From SZUA-584 sp041656035 (lineage in GTDB: Bacteria; Bacillota; Clostridia; Christensenellales; SZUA-584), in the NCBI GenBank assembly GCA_964586785.1, contig CAZPHS010000007.1, forward strand, positions 15,561 to 79,560: 64,000 nt of DNA, in the 5' to 3' direction. The notes beneath the pieces are model-generated. The model was not told the DNA's origin and searched no databases. It saw nothing but the letters and a program-made list of their open reading frames with translations. The first letter of the stretch is position 1. Every line of letters starts with the position of its first letter. Both the position numbers and the translations under genes were made by a program. Of this stretch, positions 1 through 8,098 are shown in pieces.

Positions 1-1
1 G

Positions 2-1012
2 GTTTGCGCCTGCGGCTTGAAAATGGCCAAAATGTCCGGACGCGGGCTTGGGCACACCGGCGGAACCATTGACAAACTCGAGGCCATCGCCGGCTTTAAC
101 ACCTCTTTTGATATTAACGCTTTTATGTCGCAGATGAAAAGCACAGGTTGCGCCATAACGGCGCAGACGCCCCGTCTTTGCCCCGCGGATAAACTGCTTT
201 ACTCCCTTCGTAATGTTACGGCGACGGTTGGAAGCATTCCTCTTATAGCAAGCAGCATAATGAGCAAGAAGCTGGCAATGGGAGCGCATATCATTGTGCT
301 TGATGTAAAAACAGGCAACGGGGCGTTTATGAAAAATCTGTCCGGAGCGCAAAAGCTGGCAAAAACAATGGTTAATATAGGCCGCGGGGCGGGACGCCGA
401 ACATGCGCTATAATAAGCGATATGAACCAGCCTCTTGGAAACGCGATAGGTAATGCGCTTGAGGTTAAAGAAGCGATAGATATACTTAGCGGCGCGCAAG
501 ACGGCGGCGATTTGCTTAAAGTATCAATGACCATAGCTTCCAAAATGCTGTGCCTTGCGCAAGCCGCGAAAAACGAGGCGGACGCCGCGCAAATGCTTAA
601 ATATGCGTTGAATAATAAAAGCGCTTTGCGAAAATTATCCGAACTGATTAAAGCCCAAAACGGCGACGTAAAAGTAATTGATAATACGTCTTATCTTCCG
701 GCGGCCCGTATAACAGCGTCGATCGCGGCGCAAAAAAGCGGTTGTTTGAGCGCGGTGGATTGCGTAAAGCTGGGCGAAGCGGCGGGCGTTCTTGGCGCGG
801 GGCGCGCGCATAAGGACGATATAATTGACCCCGCCGTCGGTCTTGTTGTCAAAAAACGTATAGGCGACACAGTAAAAAAAGGCGATATATTGGCCGAGCT
901 GCACGCTAACGATGAAAGCTTAATGTTAAAAGCAACGGAACGCCTTGAAAACTGTTTTACCGTTTCACAGAAGGCGCGTCCTGTAAAACTAATCCACGAG
1001 GTAATCGATTAA
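2..1012 (+). CDS. pdp: Pyrimidine-nucleoside phosphorylase, C-terminal part (5' end outside window)
   Basis: Phosphorolysis of uridine/thymidine to the base and (deoxy)ribose-1-phosphate, in cytosolic nucleoside salvage. The reading frame is open from the left edge, and the first readable stretch KMSGRGLGHTGGTIDKLE is the conserved phosphate-binding block of the thymidine/pyrimidine phosphorylase family. Later blocks GNGAFMK and GRRTCAIISDMNQPLGNAIGNALEV also match the family. The last ~70 residues carry the C-terminal domain (KKRIGDTVKKGDILAELHA). The catalytic core is intact except for the missing N-terminal helical domain. It lies directly upstream of the dnaA promoter on the same strand. 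I see no clear terminator after it; the first ~80 bases of the gap are unstructured to my eye. Confidence 0.93.
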   Translation, partial: VCACGLKMAKMSGRGLGHTGGTIDKLEAIAGFNTSFDINAFMSQMKSTGCAITAQTPRLCPADKLLYSLRNVTATVGSIPLIASSIMSKKLAMGAHIIVLDVKTGNGAFMKNLSGAQKLAKTMVNIGRGAGRRTCAIISDMNQPLGNAIGNALEVKEAIDILSGAQDGGDLLKVSMTIASKMLCLAQAAKNEADAAQMLKYALNNKSALRKLSELIKAQNGDVKVIDNTSYLPAARITASIAAQKSGCLSAVDCVKLGEAAGVLGAGRAHKDDIIDPAVGLVVKKRIGDTVKKGDILAELHANDESLMLKATERLENCFTVSQKARPVKLIHEVID

Positions 1013-1101
1013 TAATGTGTATAACGCGGACAGCCGTGCGGAAACAATGTTCAATCAATGTGTTTTTTCTGTTTCATAACCTTTTTTGATACCTTTGCTT
1101 G

Positions 1102-1130
1102 TTGAGAGTATCCAAATAATATGATAGAAT
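1102..1130 (+). promoter_or_regulatory. Probable sigma-A promoter of dnaA
   Basis: TTGAGA at 1102-1107 and TAGAAT at 1125-1130 are separated by exactly 17 bases, each one mismatch from the vegetative consensus. The expected start of transcription near 1137 places the DnaA-box pair at 1153-1172 just inside the transcript, the usual geometry for autorepression. Confidence 0.6.
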
Positions 1131-1152
1131 TAACACAGTGTAAAATATATTG

Positions 1153-1172
1153 TTATCCACATATGTGGATAA
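1153..1172. promoter_or_regulatory. Face-to-face pair of perfect DnaA boxes in the dnaA leader
   Basis: TTATCCACA (1153-1161) and its inverse TGTGGATAA (1164-1172) are both 9/9 matches to the strong DnaA box and are separated by only TA, forming a 20-bp perfect palindrome. It lies about 70 bases upstream of the dnaA start and downstream of the promoter at 1102-1130, so it can serve both dnaA autoregulation and the incA-like part of a bipartite origin. A weaker two-mismatch box may follow at 1175-1183. Confidence 0.85.
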
Positions 1173-1238
1173 AAGTGTGGAATATAAATGCTGGATTGTT
1201 TCGGTCAGTGTTTTTTAATATTTTATTGAGGTAGTATT

Positions 1239-2597
1239 GTGGACACGTTTTTAATGATATGGGAAAAAGCACTGGTAATACTGAAACAGGAATTAGCGAG
1301 GCTTCGTTATGATACTTGGATTAAAACGCTCTCCCCTTTGAAAAAGGTCGATTCATCTTTTTATTTTCAGACGCTAAACTCAATCCATAAAGAGCTTATA
1401 CAAAAAAACTATAAAGAAATAATAGCGAATGCCATGTACGACGCTTCCGTAAATTTCGGATATGATACCGAAATTGAAGTTTTTTTTCTTGACAGTGAGG
1501 AAGCGGAGCAATTCAAGCAGCCCGTCCAAACGGTTGCCGACAATACGTCCGCAGCGCGTTCTATGCTAAACCCTATGTTTACATTCGACAGCTTTGTTGT
1601 GGGAAGCTCCAACGAGTTCGCGCACGCGGCGGCCCGGGCTGTGGCGGACAACCCCGGTTTCACGTACAACCCGCTTTTTATTTACGGAAAAACCGGCCTT
1701 GGTAAAACGCATCTTATGCAGGCTATAGCAAATTACATAAGTGAGCGCGACACCTGCTCTTCCGTTATGTTTGTTAAAAGCGAGCCTTTTCTAAACGATC
1801 TTATTAACGCCATACGCACGTCAAAAACGGAGGAATTCCGAAAAAGATACAGAAAAGCCGATGTATTGCTTATTGACGATATACAGTTTATTGCCGGAAA
1901 AGAAAGCACGCAGGAAGAGTTCTTTCATACTTTTAACGATTTGTACGAAAACAACAAACAAATTATTTTATCTTCCGATAAACCGCCGAAAGAGATTTCA
2001 AAGCTGGAGGAGAGGCTGCAGTCCCGTTTTGAAGGAGGGCTTATTGCCGACATACAGCCCCCTAATTATGAAACCAAGCTTGCCATACTAATTAAAAAAA
2101 CCAAAGATTTTACTTCTATGGGTTCGTTAAAATATGAAATTAAAAACGACATACTCGATCTTATAGCAACAAGAGTATCGTCCAACATACGTTCTCTCGA
2201 AGGGGCGTTAAAGAAAATAATTGCATATTCAATGCTTAACGGGCGCGCTCCCAACCTGCCTGAAGCCGAAATAGCTATTCGTGATTTTTTAACATCCACA
2301 AATAATAAAAGAATTACTCCAAAGCATATTATGCAGATTATTTGCGATTATTACAGCTTGTCTGAAGAAGAGATAATGAGCAGTAAAAAAAATCAAAGCA
2401 TAGCTTACCCGCGCCAGGTTGCGATGTATTTATCAAGAAAGCTTTTGGACATATCATATAAAAGCATAGCGGAAGTATACGGAAAAAGCGATCATACTAC
2501 CGTTAAACACGCTTATGAAAAAATTGAAAAGGAGATTCAACGAAACATTGAAACAAAAACTCTTGTGGATGACTTTATTTCTAAGTTGAAAGAATAG
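1239..2597 (+). CDS. dnaA: Chromosomal replication initiator DnaA
   Basis: Binds DnaA boxes and, as an ATP-bound filament, melts oriC and loads helicase. 452 residues, a normal length. Domain I lies at roughly 1-85, a short linker to ~110, then the AAA+ ATPase with Walker A GKTGLGKT (about 150-157) and Walker B LLIDD (about 210-214). The C-terminal DNA-binding helix-turn-helix carries the DnaA signature KSDHTTVKHA near 416-425. The start is GTG, chosen because GAGGTAG sits 5-10 bases upstream and the protein then begins with the family-typical helix. It is flanked by DnaA-box clusters on both sides, as in Bacillus-type bipartite origins. Confidence 0.98.
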   Translation: MDTFLMIWEKALVILKQELARLRYDTWIKTLSPLKKVDSSFYFQTLNSIHKELIQKNYKEIIANAMYDASVNFGYDTEIEVFFLDSEEAEQFKQPVQTVADNTSAARSMLNPMFTFDSFVVGSSNEFAHAAARAVADNPGFTYNPLFIYGKTGLGKTHLMQAIANYISERDTCSSVMFVKSEPFLNDLINAIRTSKTEEFRKRYRKADVLLIDDIQFIAGKESTQEEFFHTFNDLYENNKQIILSSDKPPKEISKLEERLQSRFEGGLIADIQPPNYETKLAILIKKTKDFTSMGSLKYEIKNDILDLIATRVSSNIRSLEGALKKIIAYSMLNGRAPNLPEAEIAIRDFLTSTNNKRITPKHIMQIICDYYSLSEEEIMSSKKNQSIAYPRQVAMYLSRKLLDISYKSIAEVYGKSDHTTVKHAYEKIEKEIQRNIETKTLVDDFISKLKE

Positions 2598-2800
2598 TGG
2601 ATAATATGTTCATTGAAAATTAAAAACCTTGCTGTTTAAATTTTAGAATAAACCATTAAACAGACATGCCATACACTTTGTATGCCTTATATGCCGGCTT
2701 TAAATGTGTATCATAAATACAGGTTTTAATTATGAAAATCGATATTATCCAAGTTATAAACACATACTACTACTATTACTGCTAGTTATTATATAGTGTA
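2564..2800. other. Replication origin (oriC) in the dnaA-dnaN interval, with DnaA boxes and a DnaA-trio-like tract
   Basis: The 244-base gap between dnaA and dnaN plus the last bases of dnaA hold several DnaA-box-like sites: TGTGGATGA 2564-2572 (8/9), AGTGGATAA 2596-2604 (8/9), TGTGTATCA 2705-2713 (8/9 to the A-variant) and TTATCCAAG 2745-2753 (7/9). Directly after the last box, 2765-2785 reads as TAC-TAC-TAC-TAT-TAC-TGC-TAG in triplet register, then an AT-rich run. That layout matches the DnaA-box then DnaA-trio then AT-rich unwinding order described for Bacillus oriC. Function is inferred from position and motif only. Confidence 0.75.
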
Positions 2801-2841
2801 ACATATCAGGAACTTAACCGTTTTTAAAAGGAGTATACAAT

Positions 2842-3948
2842 ATGAAAATAGTATGTACGAAAAACGAATTACAAAGATGTGTAAATATTGCCGCGAAAGC
2901 CGTCGCTTTAAAATCGCCTACTTATTTACTTGAAGGAATACGTATAAAGGCGGAGAAAGATATTATTACCATATATGGAAGCGATGGGGTTTTATCTATT
3001 AAATGCATATTAAAAGCCGATGTTTTAGAAGAAGGGGATATAGTCATACCGGCGCGCATATTATGCGAGCTGCTTACAAAGTTTGAAGACTGTGAAATAA
3101 AAATAGAGACGGATGAAAGCAGCGTTATAATGGAATGCGGTCATTCGCGCACAACTCTTCGTTATATGGAATCGGATCAATATCCCGATTTTCCGCTGTT
3201 TGACACGCAAGATTGTATTACATTGTTTTCAAAACAATTGACATCAATGATAAACCAAACAATATTCTCCGCGTCTTCAAGCGAGGAAAAACCTATACTT
3301 ACAGGGATACTTATAGAGATAGAAAAAGACGCTTTAAAAATGGTCGCTCTGGACGGATACAGACTGGCGATAAGAAAAGAATACAATCAATCGGAAATTA
3401 CCGATACGGAAATAGTTGTTCCCGCAAAGTCGATGCGCGAGGTCGCAAGAATAATTCCCGACGACGATACAACGGTAAAAGTATTTATAAAAGAACGTCT
3501 CGTCGGTTTTGTCTGCGGCGATATGCAGCTTGTGACGCGCGTTCTTCAAGGCGATTATGTAAGATATAAAAGTATATTGCCAGCAGATTATCTATCCCGC
3601 GTTATTGTTAATCGTTCCGCTTTTCTAGGAAGCCTTGAGATAGCGAGTATTCTATCAAGGCAATCGAAAGCCAATCTTATAAACTTATCCATTACAGGTA
3701 ATTTAATAACGGTAACCTCAGATTCCGAAGTAGGAATGGTAAGGGAAGAGGTGGATATAAATCTTACGGGCAAGGCGCTGGATATTTCGTTTAACGCGAG
3801 ATATCTATTAGACGTTTTTAAAGAAATATACGATGAGGAAATTGTTCTTGATTTTAATACGAGCATCAGTCCTTGCGTTATACATCCATTAACGGGCGAC
3901 AGTTATTTATATCTTGTGCTGCCCGTTAAAACAAACAAATCAGATTAG
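2842..3948 (+). CDS. dnaN: DNA polymerase III beta sliding clamp
   Basis: Ring-shaped processivity clamp. 368 residues, with the three repeated clamp folds of the family recognisable along the length (N-terminal MKIVCTKNELQRCVNIAAKAV; central PILTGILIEIEKDALKMVALDGYRLAIRK, a hallmark; C-terminal ISPCVIHPLTGDSYLYLVLPVK). The start has AAAAGGAG about 9 bases upstream. It follows oriC in the standard dnaA-dnaN order, but the usual next genes (recF, gyrB, gyrA) do not follow here; gyrBA is 15 kb away. Its stop codon overlaps by four bases the stop of the convergent TVP38-type gene. Confidence 0.98.
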   Translation: MKIVCTKNELQRCVNIAAKAVALKSPTYLLEGIRIKAEKDIITIYGSDGVLSIKCILKADVLEEGDIVIPARILCELLTKFEDCEIKIETDESSVIMECGHSRTTLRYMESDQYPDFPLFDTQDCITLFSKQLTSMINQTIFSASSSEEKPILTGILIEIEKDALKMVALDGYRLAIRKEYNQSEITDTEIVVPAKSMREVARIIPDDDTTVKVFIKERLVGFVCGDMQLVTRVLQGDYVRYKSILPADYLSRVIVNRSAFLGSLEIASILSRQSKANLINLSITGNLITVTSDSEVGMVREEVDINLTGKALDISFNARYLLDVFKEIYDEEIVLDFNTSISPCVIHPLTGDSYLYLVLPVKTNKSD

Positions 3949-4685
3949 CTTCTTTTTAACAGCTTTTCAAGACTTTTTCTTGCGCGTTCTTCAATTTGGG
4001 ACGCGTATTTTATTGCTATATATACCGCTATAACCGCTAACACCGCAATTGCTATCCAAACCCAAAAGGGAAGAGACAAAGCGTTAGAGCCAAGGAAAGC
4101 GAAAATAGCAAAACCCCAAGGCCTTGAAAATAAAATGATTATAAAAAAGGTTTTTATGCGCATGGCGGAAAGTCCTGCCACCATACATAATAAATCGTCG
4201 GGGAAAAAGGGCAGCAGAAACATAAGAAAAAGCATAACCCTTTGACGCGAGGATACGGTTAAAAGATATTTTTCAACAGCTTGTTTTCCCGCGATGCGCT
4301 CTACCAAAGGTCTTCCAAACCATCTTCCAAGATAAAAAGCGCATATTGAACCTAGAATAACAGATACGATAGATATAATAAAACCGTAAACAAAGCCGAA
4401 AAGCATACCGCCGACTGCCGTAGTAACACCGCCGGGTATGGGAGCAAAAACAACCTGAAAAAATTGCAGCAGAAAAAATGCGAGAGGCGCGAGCACGCCG
4501 AATGATGAAACGTATTGTTTGAGGTGTTCTTTTGACTCAAAAATAGAAAACCAACCGGCGCTTTTTCCTATACAAAAAAAAGCAACAATTGCGGCTATAA
4601 TAAGTATAAAAACAAAAAGCCAGATAAACTGCTTTTTTGTTAAGCGCACGCCCTTTATCTTTTTGATTTTTTCTAATAGTTTCAT
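3945..4685 (-). CDS. TVP38/TMEM64 (VTT-domain) family membrane protein
   Basis: 246-residue polytopic inner-membrane protein. There is a first hydrophobic helix near residues 20-42. The SNARE-associated/VTT block follows: FFQVVFAPIPGG, then GSICAFYLGRWFGR, then the characteristic FLLPFFPDDLLCMVAGLSAMRIKTFF. DedA/TVP38 relatives are implicated in lipid (undecaprenyl-phosphate or phospholipid) translocation and membrane homeostasis; which applies here is not visible. No good ribosome-binding site precedes the ATG. The gene converges on dnaN with a 4-base overlap, so no terminator separates them. The C-terminus is basic and amphipathic. Confidence 0.88.
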   Translation of the reverse strand: MKLLEKIKKIKGVRLTKKQFIWLFVFILIIAAIVAFFCIGKSAGWFSIFESKEHLKQYVSSFGVLAPLAFFLLQFFQVVFAPIPGGVTTAVGGMLFGFVYGFIISIVSVILGSICAFYLGRWFGRPLVERIAGKQAVEKYLLTVSSRQRVMLFLMFLLPFFPDDLLCMVAGLSAMRIKTFFIIILFSRPWGFAIFAFLGSNALSLPFWVWIAIAVLAVIAVYIAIKYASQIEERARKSLEKLLKRS

Positions 4686-4760
4686 ACAGCGAGTATAACA
4701 TAACCGCTATATTTAACCAATGCCGTTTATTATTTTTTTTCTTATAATTGATTTATTTAA

Positions 4761-5471
4761 TCAACAATTAGCGGCGAGTAAATAAGGGGCTTTATCTTTT
4801 ATAAAACTTATTACCGTATCGAATATTAAGCGATGCCCCGCCTTATTAGGATGAATGCCGTCTTTACATATGTACTGGTTAAATTCCTGTTCTTTTAAGA
4901 AAGCGTTGCGGACATCTATACAATGCAGATTACGTTTACAGGCAATTGCAGAAATGCAGCTTGAATAGCGTTCCTGCCACCAGTATATGCGCCAAATATC
5001 TTTTAGCCATTTTAATATTCTGATTCCTTTTTGTTTATCCTTTTCCGTAAACCATTTAAAATAACTATCCGCATAAAGAGGAGGCAATGTAGTTAAAATC
5101 GCTGTTTTATTATTTTTCTCTATATAGTCAATCATTGAGCAAAGCTGTTTTTCAAAAATATCAAGAGGCGTTTTTGGTATATGGTTAAGCACCGGGTTAT
5201 CGGCTATATCATTCCAGAGGAAATCACAATCATTGCCGCCAAATTCAATTACAACCATATCCGGATCGTACTTTTTCATTTTTGATTCCAAACTCTTTTT
5301 ACCGTCTGTTATTGTTGAACCAAAACGTGATTCGTTAATCATTTGGGCGTTTACAGTTTTGGATAAAAGATTAAAGTAACAGTCGTTAATCAACGTATAT
5401 TTATTTTTCTGTTCATCAAACACCACGCCTTTTGAAATTGAATCGCCTATAACAAGTATTTTTTTAGACAT
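4761..5471 (-). CDS. SGNH/GDSL-type hydrolase
   Basis: Predicted cytosolic esterase/lipase-like hydrolase of 236 residues without a signal peptide. The family blocks are visible: block I VIGDSISKG (nucleophile Ser in GDS near residue 10), block III GGNDCDF near 78, and block V DGIHPNKAGH near 203 carrying the catalytic Asp and His. The substrate cannot be read from sequence; relatives act on acyl, acetyl or phospholipid esters. The ATG has AAAGG about 9 bases upstream. Base composition is somewhat more AT-rich than nearby housekeeping genes. It is divergent from parA, with a 214-base spacer. Confidence 0.85.
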   Translation of the reverse strand: MSKKILVIGDSISKGVVFDEQKNKYTLINDCYFNLLSKTVNAQMINESRFGSTITDGKKSLESKMKKYDPDMVVIEFGGNDCDFLWNDIADNPVLNHIPKTPLDIFEKQLCSMIDYIEKNNKTAILTTLPPLYADSYFKWFTEKDKQKGIRILKWLKDIWRIYWWQERYSSCISAIACKRNLHCIDVRNAFLKEQEFNQYICKDGIHPNKAGHRLIFDTVISFIKDKAPYLLAANC

Positions 5472-5631
5472 GTCCGTGCCTTTCTCTTTTTCTTAACTTA
5501 TTTTACGCCTTGCAAACAGATGTTATCAACAAATATATAACAATTAACCCGCTGCTTAAAATATAACAAACAATTTAGTCTAAATTAAAGACATGGTGTG
5601 AACAAATACGGACATTTAAAAAAAGGCGCTC

Positions 5632-5660
5632 TTTCAAAATGAGTATTTTTGTTTTATAAT
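5632..5660 (+). promoter_or_regulatory. Possible parAB promoter
   Basis: A perfect TATAAT at 5655-5660 lies 26 bases upstream of parA. The best -35 at 17-base spacing is the poor TTTCAA (5632-5637). The rest of the 5472-5685 spacer is AT-rich and includes one near-consensus DnaA box (5523-5531, 8/9). Confidence 0.4.
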
Positions 5661-5685
5661 GTTTTAACAAGGGGGAGTAAACTAT

Positions 5686-6462
5686 ATGTCTAAGATAATT
5701 GCTATTGCCAATCAAAAAGGCGGCGTTGGAAAAACAACAACCGCCGTAAACTTAAGCGCCTGTATAGCGGAAAAGGGAAAAAAGGTACTGCTTATAGACG
5801 TTGACCCGCAGGGCAATTCGACAAGCGGACTTGGAATCGATAAAAACAATATTGAATATTCGGCTTACGATGTGCTTATAAACGGTGTAGACGCCAAAAA
5901 AGCGGTGATAAGCACAATGATAGAAACGCTTGACATAATAGCCGCTAATATTGATCTGGTTGGCGCCGAAGTGGAGCTTGTATCCCGTATTGCGCGCGAA
6001 CAGATATTAAAGCAGGCTATAAAACCCCTGCGTAATGATTACGACTTTATATTTATGGATTGCCCGCCTTCCTTGGGGCTTATCACATTAAACGCTCTTA
6101 CCGCCGCGGATAAGATACTGGTTCCTATACAATGCGAGTATTACGCGCTTGAAGGTTTATCACAACTGATAAACACAATTAAGCTTGTAAAAACAAACTT
6201 GAACCACTCGCTTGAGGTTGAGGGAGTGGTGCTGACTATGTTTGACGGCCGTACAAACCTTTCCATACAGGTTGTGGACGAAGTAAAAAAATACTTTAAA
6301 AATAAAGTATATAAAACAATAATACCGAGGAATGTCAGGCTCGGCGAAGCGCCAAGCTTTGGTCTGCCGGTTATTCGCTACGACGCCGCGTGCCTTGGAA
6401 CACAATGTTATAATGATCTCGCAAATGAAATAATAGAATACAATGAAGGCGGGGAAACATGA
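5686..6462 (+). CDS. parA: Chromosome-partitioning ATPase ParA (Soj)
   Basis: Deviant Walker-type ATPase that, with ParB bound at parS, moves and separates replication origins and, in sporulating Firmicutes, tunes DnaA. 258 residues. The deviant Walker A KGGVGKTT is at about 11-18, the switch region DVDPQGN near 40, and Walker B FIFMDCPPSLG near 125. There is no N-terminal DNA-binding extension, so this is the short chromosomal type. GGGGGAG lies 6-10 bases before the ATG. The 3' end overlaps parB by the 4-base ATGA, implying translational coupling. Confidence 0.97.
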   Translation: MSKIIAIANQKGGVGKTTTAVNLSACIAEKGKKVLLIDVDPQGNSTSGLGIDKNNIEYSAYDVLINGVDAKKAVISTMIETLDIIAANIDLVGAEVELVSRIAREQILKQAIKPLRNDYDFIFMDCPPSLGLITLNALTAADKILVPIQCEYYALEGLSQLINTIKLVKTNLNHSLEVEGVVLTMFDGRTNLSIQVVDEVKKYFKNKVYKTIIPRNVRLGEAPSFGLPVIRYDAACLGTQCYNDLANEIIEYNEGGET

Positions 6463-7310
6463 AACAGCAGCGTCTCGGCAAAGGCTTGGGGGCACTTATA
6501 GGCGAGGGGCCTCAAATATCCGAATCGGCAAGCGGCCTTGTAACTATAGATGTTAATGATATTGACCCCAGCGCGGCGCAGCCAAGAAAGCATTTTGATA
6601 ATGATAAGCTTGGCGAGCTCGCGCAGTCTATCAAAACATATGGTATAGTACAGCCGATTATTGTGCAAAAAAACGGTTCGCGCTACACGATTGTGGCGGG
6701 TGAGCGGCGCTATAGAGCCGCGCGCCTGGCGGGCCTAGCGGCTGTGCCCGTTGTCGTTAAAGAATGCTCAAAAGCCGAATTGATGGAGGTTTCTCTTGTC
6801 GAGAATCTTCAGCGAGAGGATTTAAACCCTATTGAGGAAGCCGAAGCGATGCGCCTGCTTATGAGAGAGCATAATTTGACGCAGGATCAGCTTTCGTCCC
6901 GTCTTGGCAAATCAAGAAGCTCCATAGCCAACACTCTGCGGCTGCTTAATCTTCCGGACAATATACGCGACATGGTTATTTCGGGACTGCTTTCAAGCGG
7001 CCATGCCCGTTGTCTTATTACTCTTGAAAGCGACGCCGAAAAACAAAAACTAGCCGAACGCATTATTAAACAAGGGCTTTCGGTGCGCGCCGCAGAGCAA
7101 ATACTGCAATCCTGCGGACAAAGCGCCCGCAAAGATAAAAAACAAACAATACAGCGGCCGGAGATTGATTCGGCGGAAAAAACTCTCACCGCCGCACTTG
7201 GCACCAAAGTGCAAATATCAGGAGATTTAGTATCGGGCAGGATTATTCTCGCGTATTACAATAAGGAGCAGCTGCAAACGCTGTTTGATTTTTTAATGAC
7301 ATGCAAGTAA
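6459..7310 (+). CDS. parB: Chromosome-partitioning protein ParB (Spo0J), CTPase clamp
   Basis: Binds parS, uses CTP to close into a sliding clamp, spreads, and recruits SMC and ParA. 283 residues. The N-terminal lead (RLGKGLGALI) matches the ParA-stimulating segment. The ParB/sulfiredoxin-like CTP-binding fold carries GERRYRAA at about 81-88 (the GxxRxxA motif). The central helix-turn-helix LTQDQLSSRLGKSRSSIANT lies near 135-155. A short C-terminal dimerisation domain ends the protein. It is followed after 17 bases by two consensus parS sites, so the gene, its partner and its DNA target sit together about 4.6 kb from oriC. Confidence 0.97.
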   Translation: MKQQRLGKGLGALIGEGPQISESASGLVTIDVNDIDPSAAQPRKHFDNDKLGELAQSIKTYGIVQPIIVQKNGSRYTIVAGERRYRAARLAGLAAVPVVVKECSKAELMEVSLVENLQREDLNPIEEAEAMRLLMREHNLTQDQLSSRLGKSRSSIANTLRLLNLPDNIRDMVISGLLSSGHARCLITLESDAEKQKLAERIIKQGLSVRAAEQILQSCGQSARKDKKQTIQRPEIDSAEKTLTAALGTKVQISGDLVSGRIILAYYNKEQLQTLFDFLMTCK

Positions 7311-7327
7311 AAATGCCGGCAATTTAA

Positions 7328-7343
7328 TGTTTCACGTGAAACA
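7328..7343. promoter_or_regulatory. parS site 1
   Basis: TGTTTCACGTGAAACA is a perfect 16/16 match to the consensus bacterial parS palindrome, 18 bases after the parB stop codon. ParB is expected to load here. Confidence 0.95.
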
Positions 7344-7351
7344 ACAACATT

Positions 7352-7367
7352 TGTTTCACGTGAAACA
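7352..7367. promoter_or_regulatory. parS site 2
   Basis: A second identical 16-bp parS palindrome, spaced 24 bp centre to centre from the first, so on nearly the same face only after about 2.3 helical turns. Tandem parS pairs this close are worth noting (see findings). Confidence 0.95.
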
Positions 7368-7370
7368 TTT

Positions 7371-8078
7371 TTATACTACCGCCCGTATGAAGTGCCAGAA
7401 GAAATTATTTTCACTGAAGAAAATCGCCATATCCGAGCTCTTGTAATAATCGGTTATAAGCGAAACGGGAAAAACAAGAATGATAACGGGAATTACAGAC
7501 GCAATAAGAAAGCAAAACATAAGCCCCCTTATTGAACCGAAAAGCGCGCCCATGGTACGGTTGTATTGCCTAAGCTCGGGAAGCCGGATTGTATAATCAA
7601 TAGCGCCAAGAACAAATGAAAAAATTATTCGCGCCAAAACAAATATAATAATAAAAGAGATAAAATTCAGCACGGCGGATACGAGAGTTAAGTTATAGTA
7701 TTCTCCGAGAGTGGACGCGCCTAGCGCGGAAAAAGCTTTTGATTCAACATTTTGACGTATAAGAGTTAAAAAAGGTTCTGATAAATTTGAAGTCGACAGA
7801 ACATCGTTAAGCTGTTTTTGAGATATAGTGTCAACGAGCAGCCGCGTATTTTCGAACGAGGCGATTTTTTCTGCGCCCTCGGTATAATAAATAAAATAAT
7901 CATATATTGATTGATTGCTTTTAATTGCCGCGGACATCACCGGATAAAAAAGATATGACGTGATAAGAGAAACAAAAAACGCGCCGAGGCTTAAAGTGGA
8001 ATGCAAAAAACCGCGATGAATCCCGTCAAGAATAATGATTACAAATATCAATATAAAGAATAAATTTATTAAGCTCAC
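7371..8078 (-). CDS. CvpA-family membrane protein
   Basis: 235-residue integral membrane protein. An N-terminal pair of helices (about 1-50, starting INLFFILIFVIIILDGIHRGF) and two more helices at about 120-155 and 175-205 give the four-helix CvpA/colicin V production layout. The DGIHRGF motif after helix 1 is typical of that family. Molecular function is not established; relatives are linked to envelope integrity and purine operons. Its stop codon at 7371 touches the T-run after parS 2, and it is followed upstream by the anchored protein at 8099-9211, 20 bases away on the same strand, suggesting a two-gene operon. Confidence 0.8.
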   Translation of the reverse strand: MSLINLFFILIFVIIILDGIHRGFLHSTLSLGAFFVSLITSYLFYPVMSAAIKSNQSIYDYFIYYTEGAEKIASFENTRLLVDTISQKQLNDVLSTSNLSEPFLTLIRQNVESKAFSALGASTLGEYYNLTLVSAVLNFISFIIIFVLARIIFSFVLGAIDYTIRLPELRQYNRTMGALFGSIRGLMFCFLIASVIPVIILVFPVSLITDYYKSSDMAIFFSENNFFWHFIRAVV

Positions 8079-8098
8079 GTCGCAAACCTCCGATTAGA

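Larger units (their letters stand above)
7328..7372 (+). terminator. Possible intrinsic terminator formed by the two parS repeats
   Basis: Because each parS is itself palindromic, a transcript through both can pair copy 1 with copy 2 into a 16-bp stem with the 8-base loop at 7344-7351, followed immediately by five T residues (7368-7372). This would end the parAB transcript just where the convergent CvpA-like gene ends. Inferred only. Confidence 0.5.
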
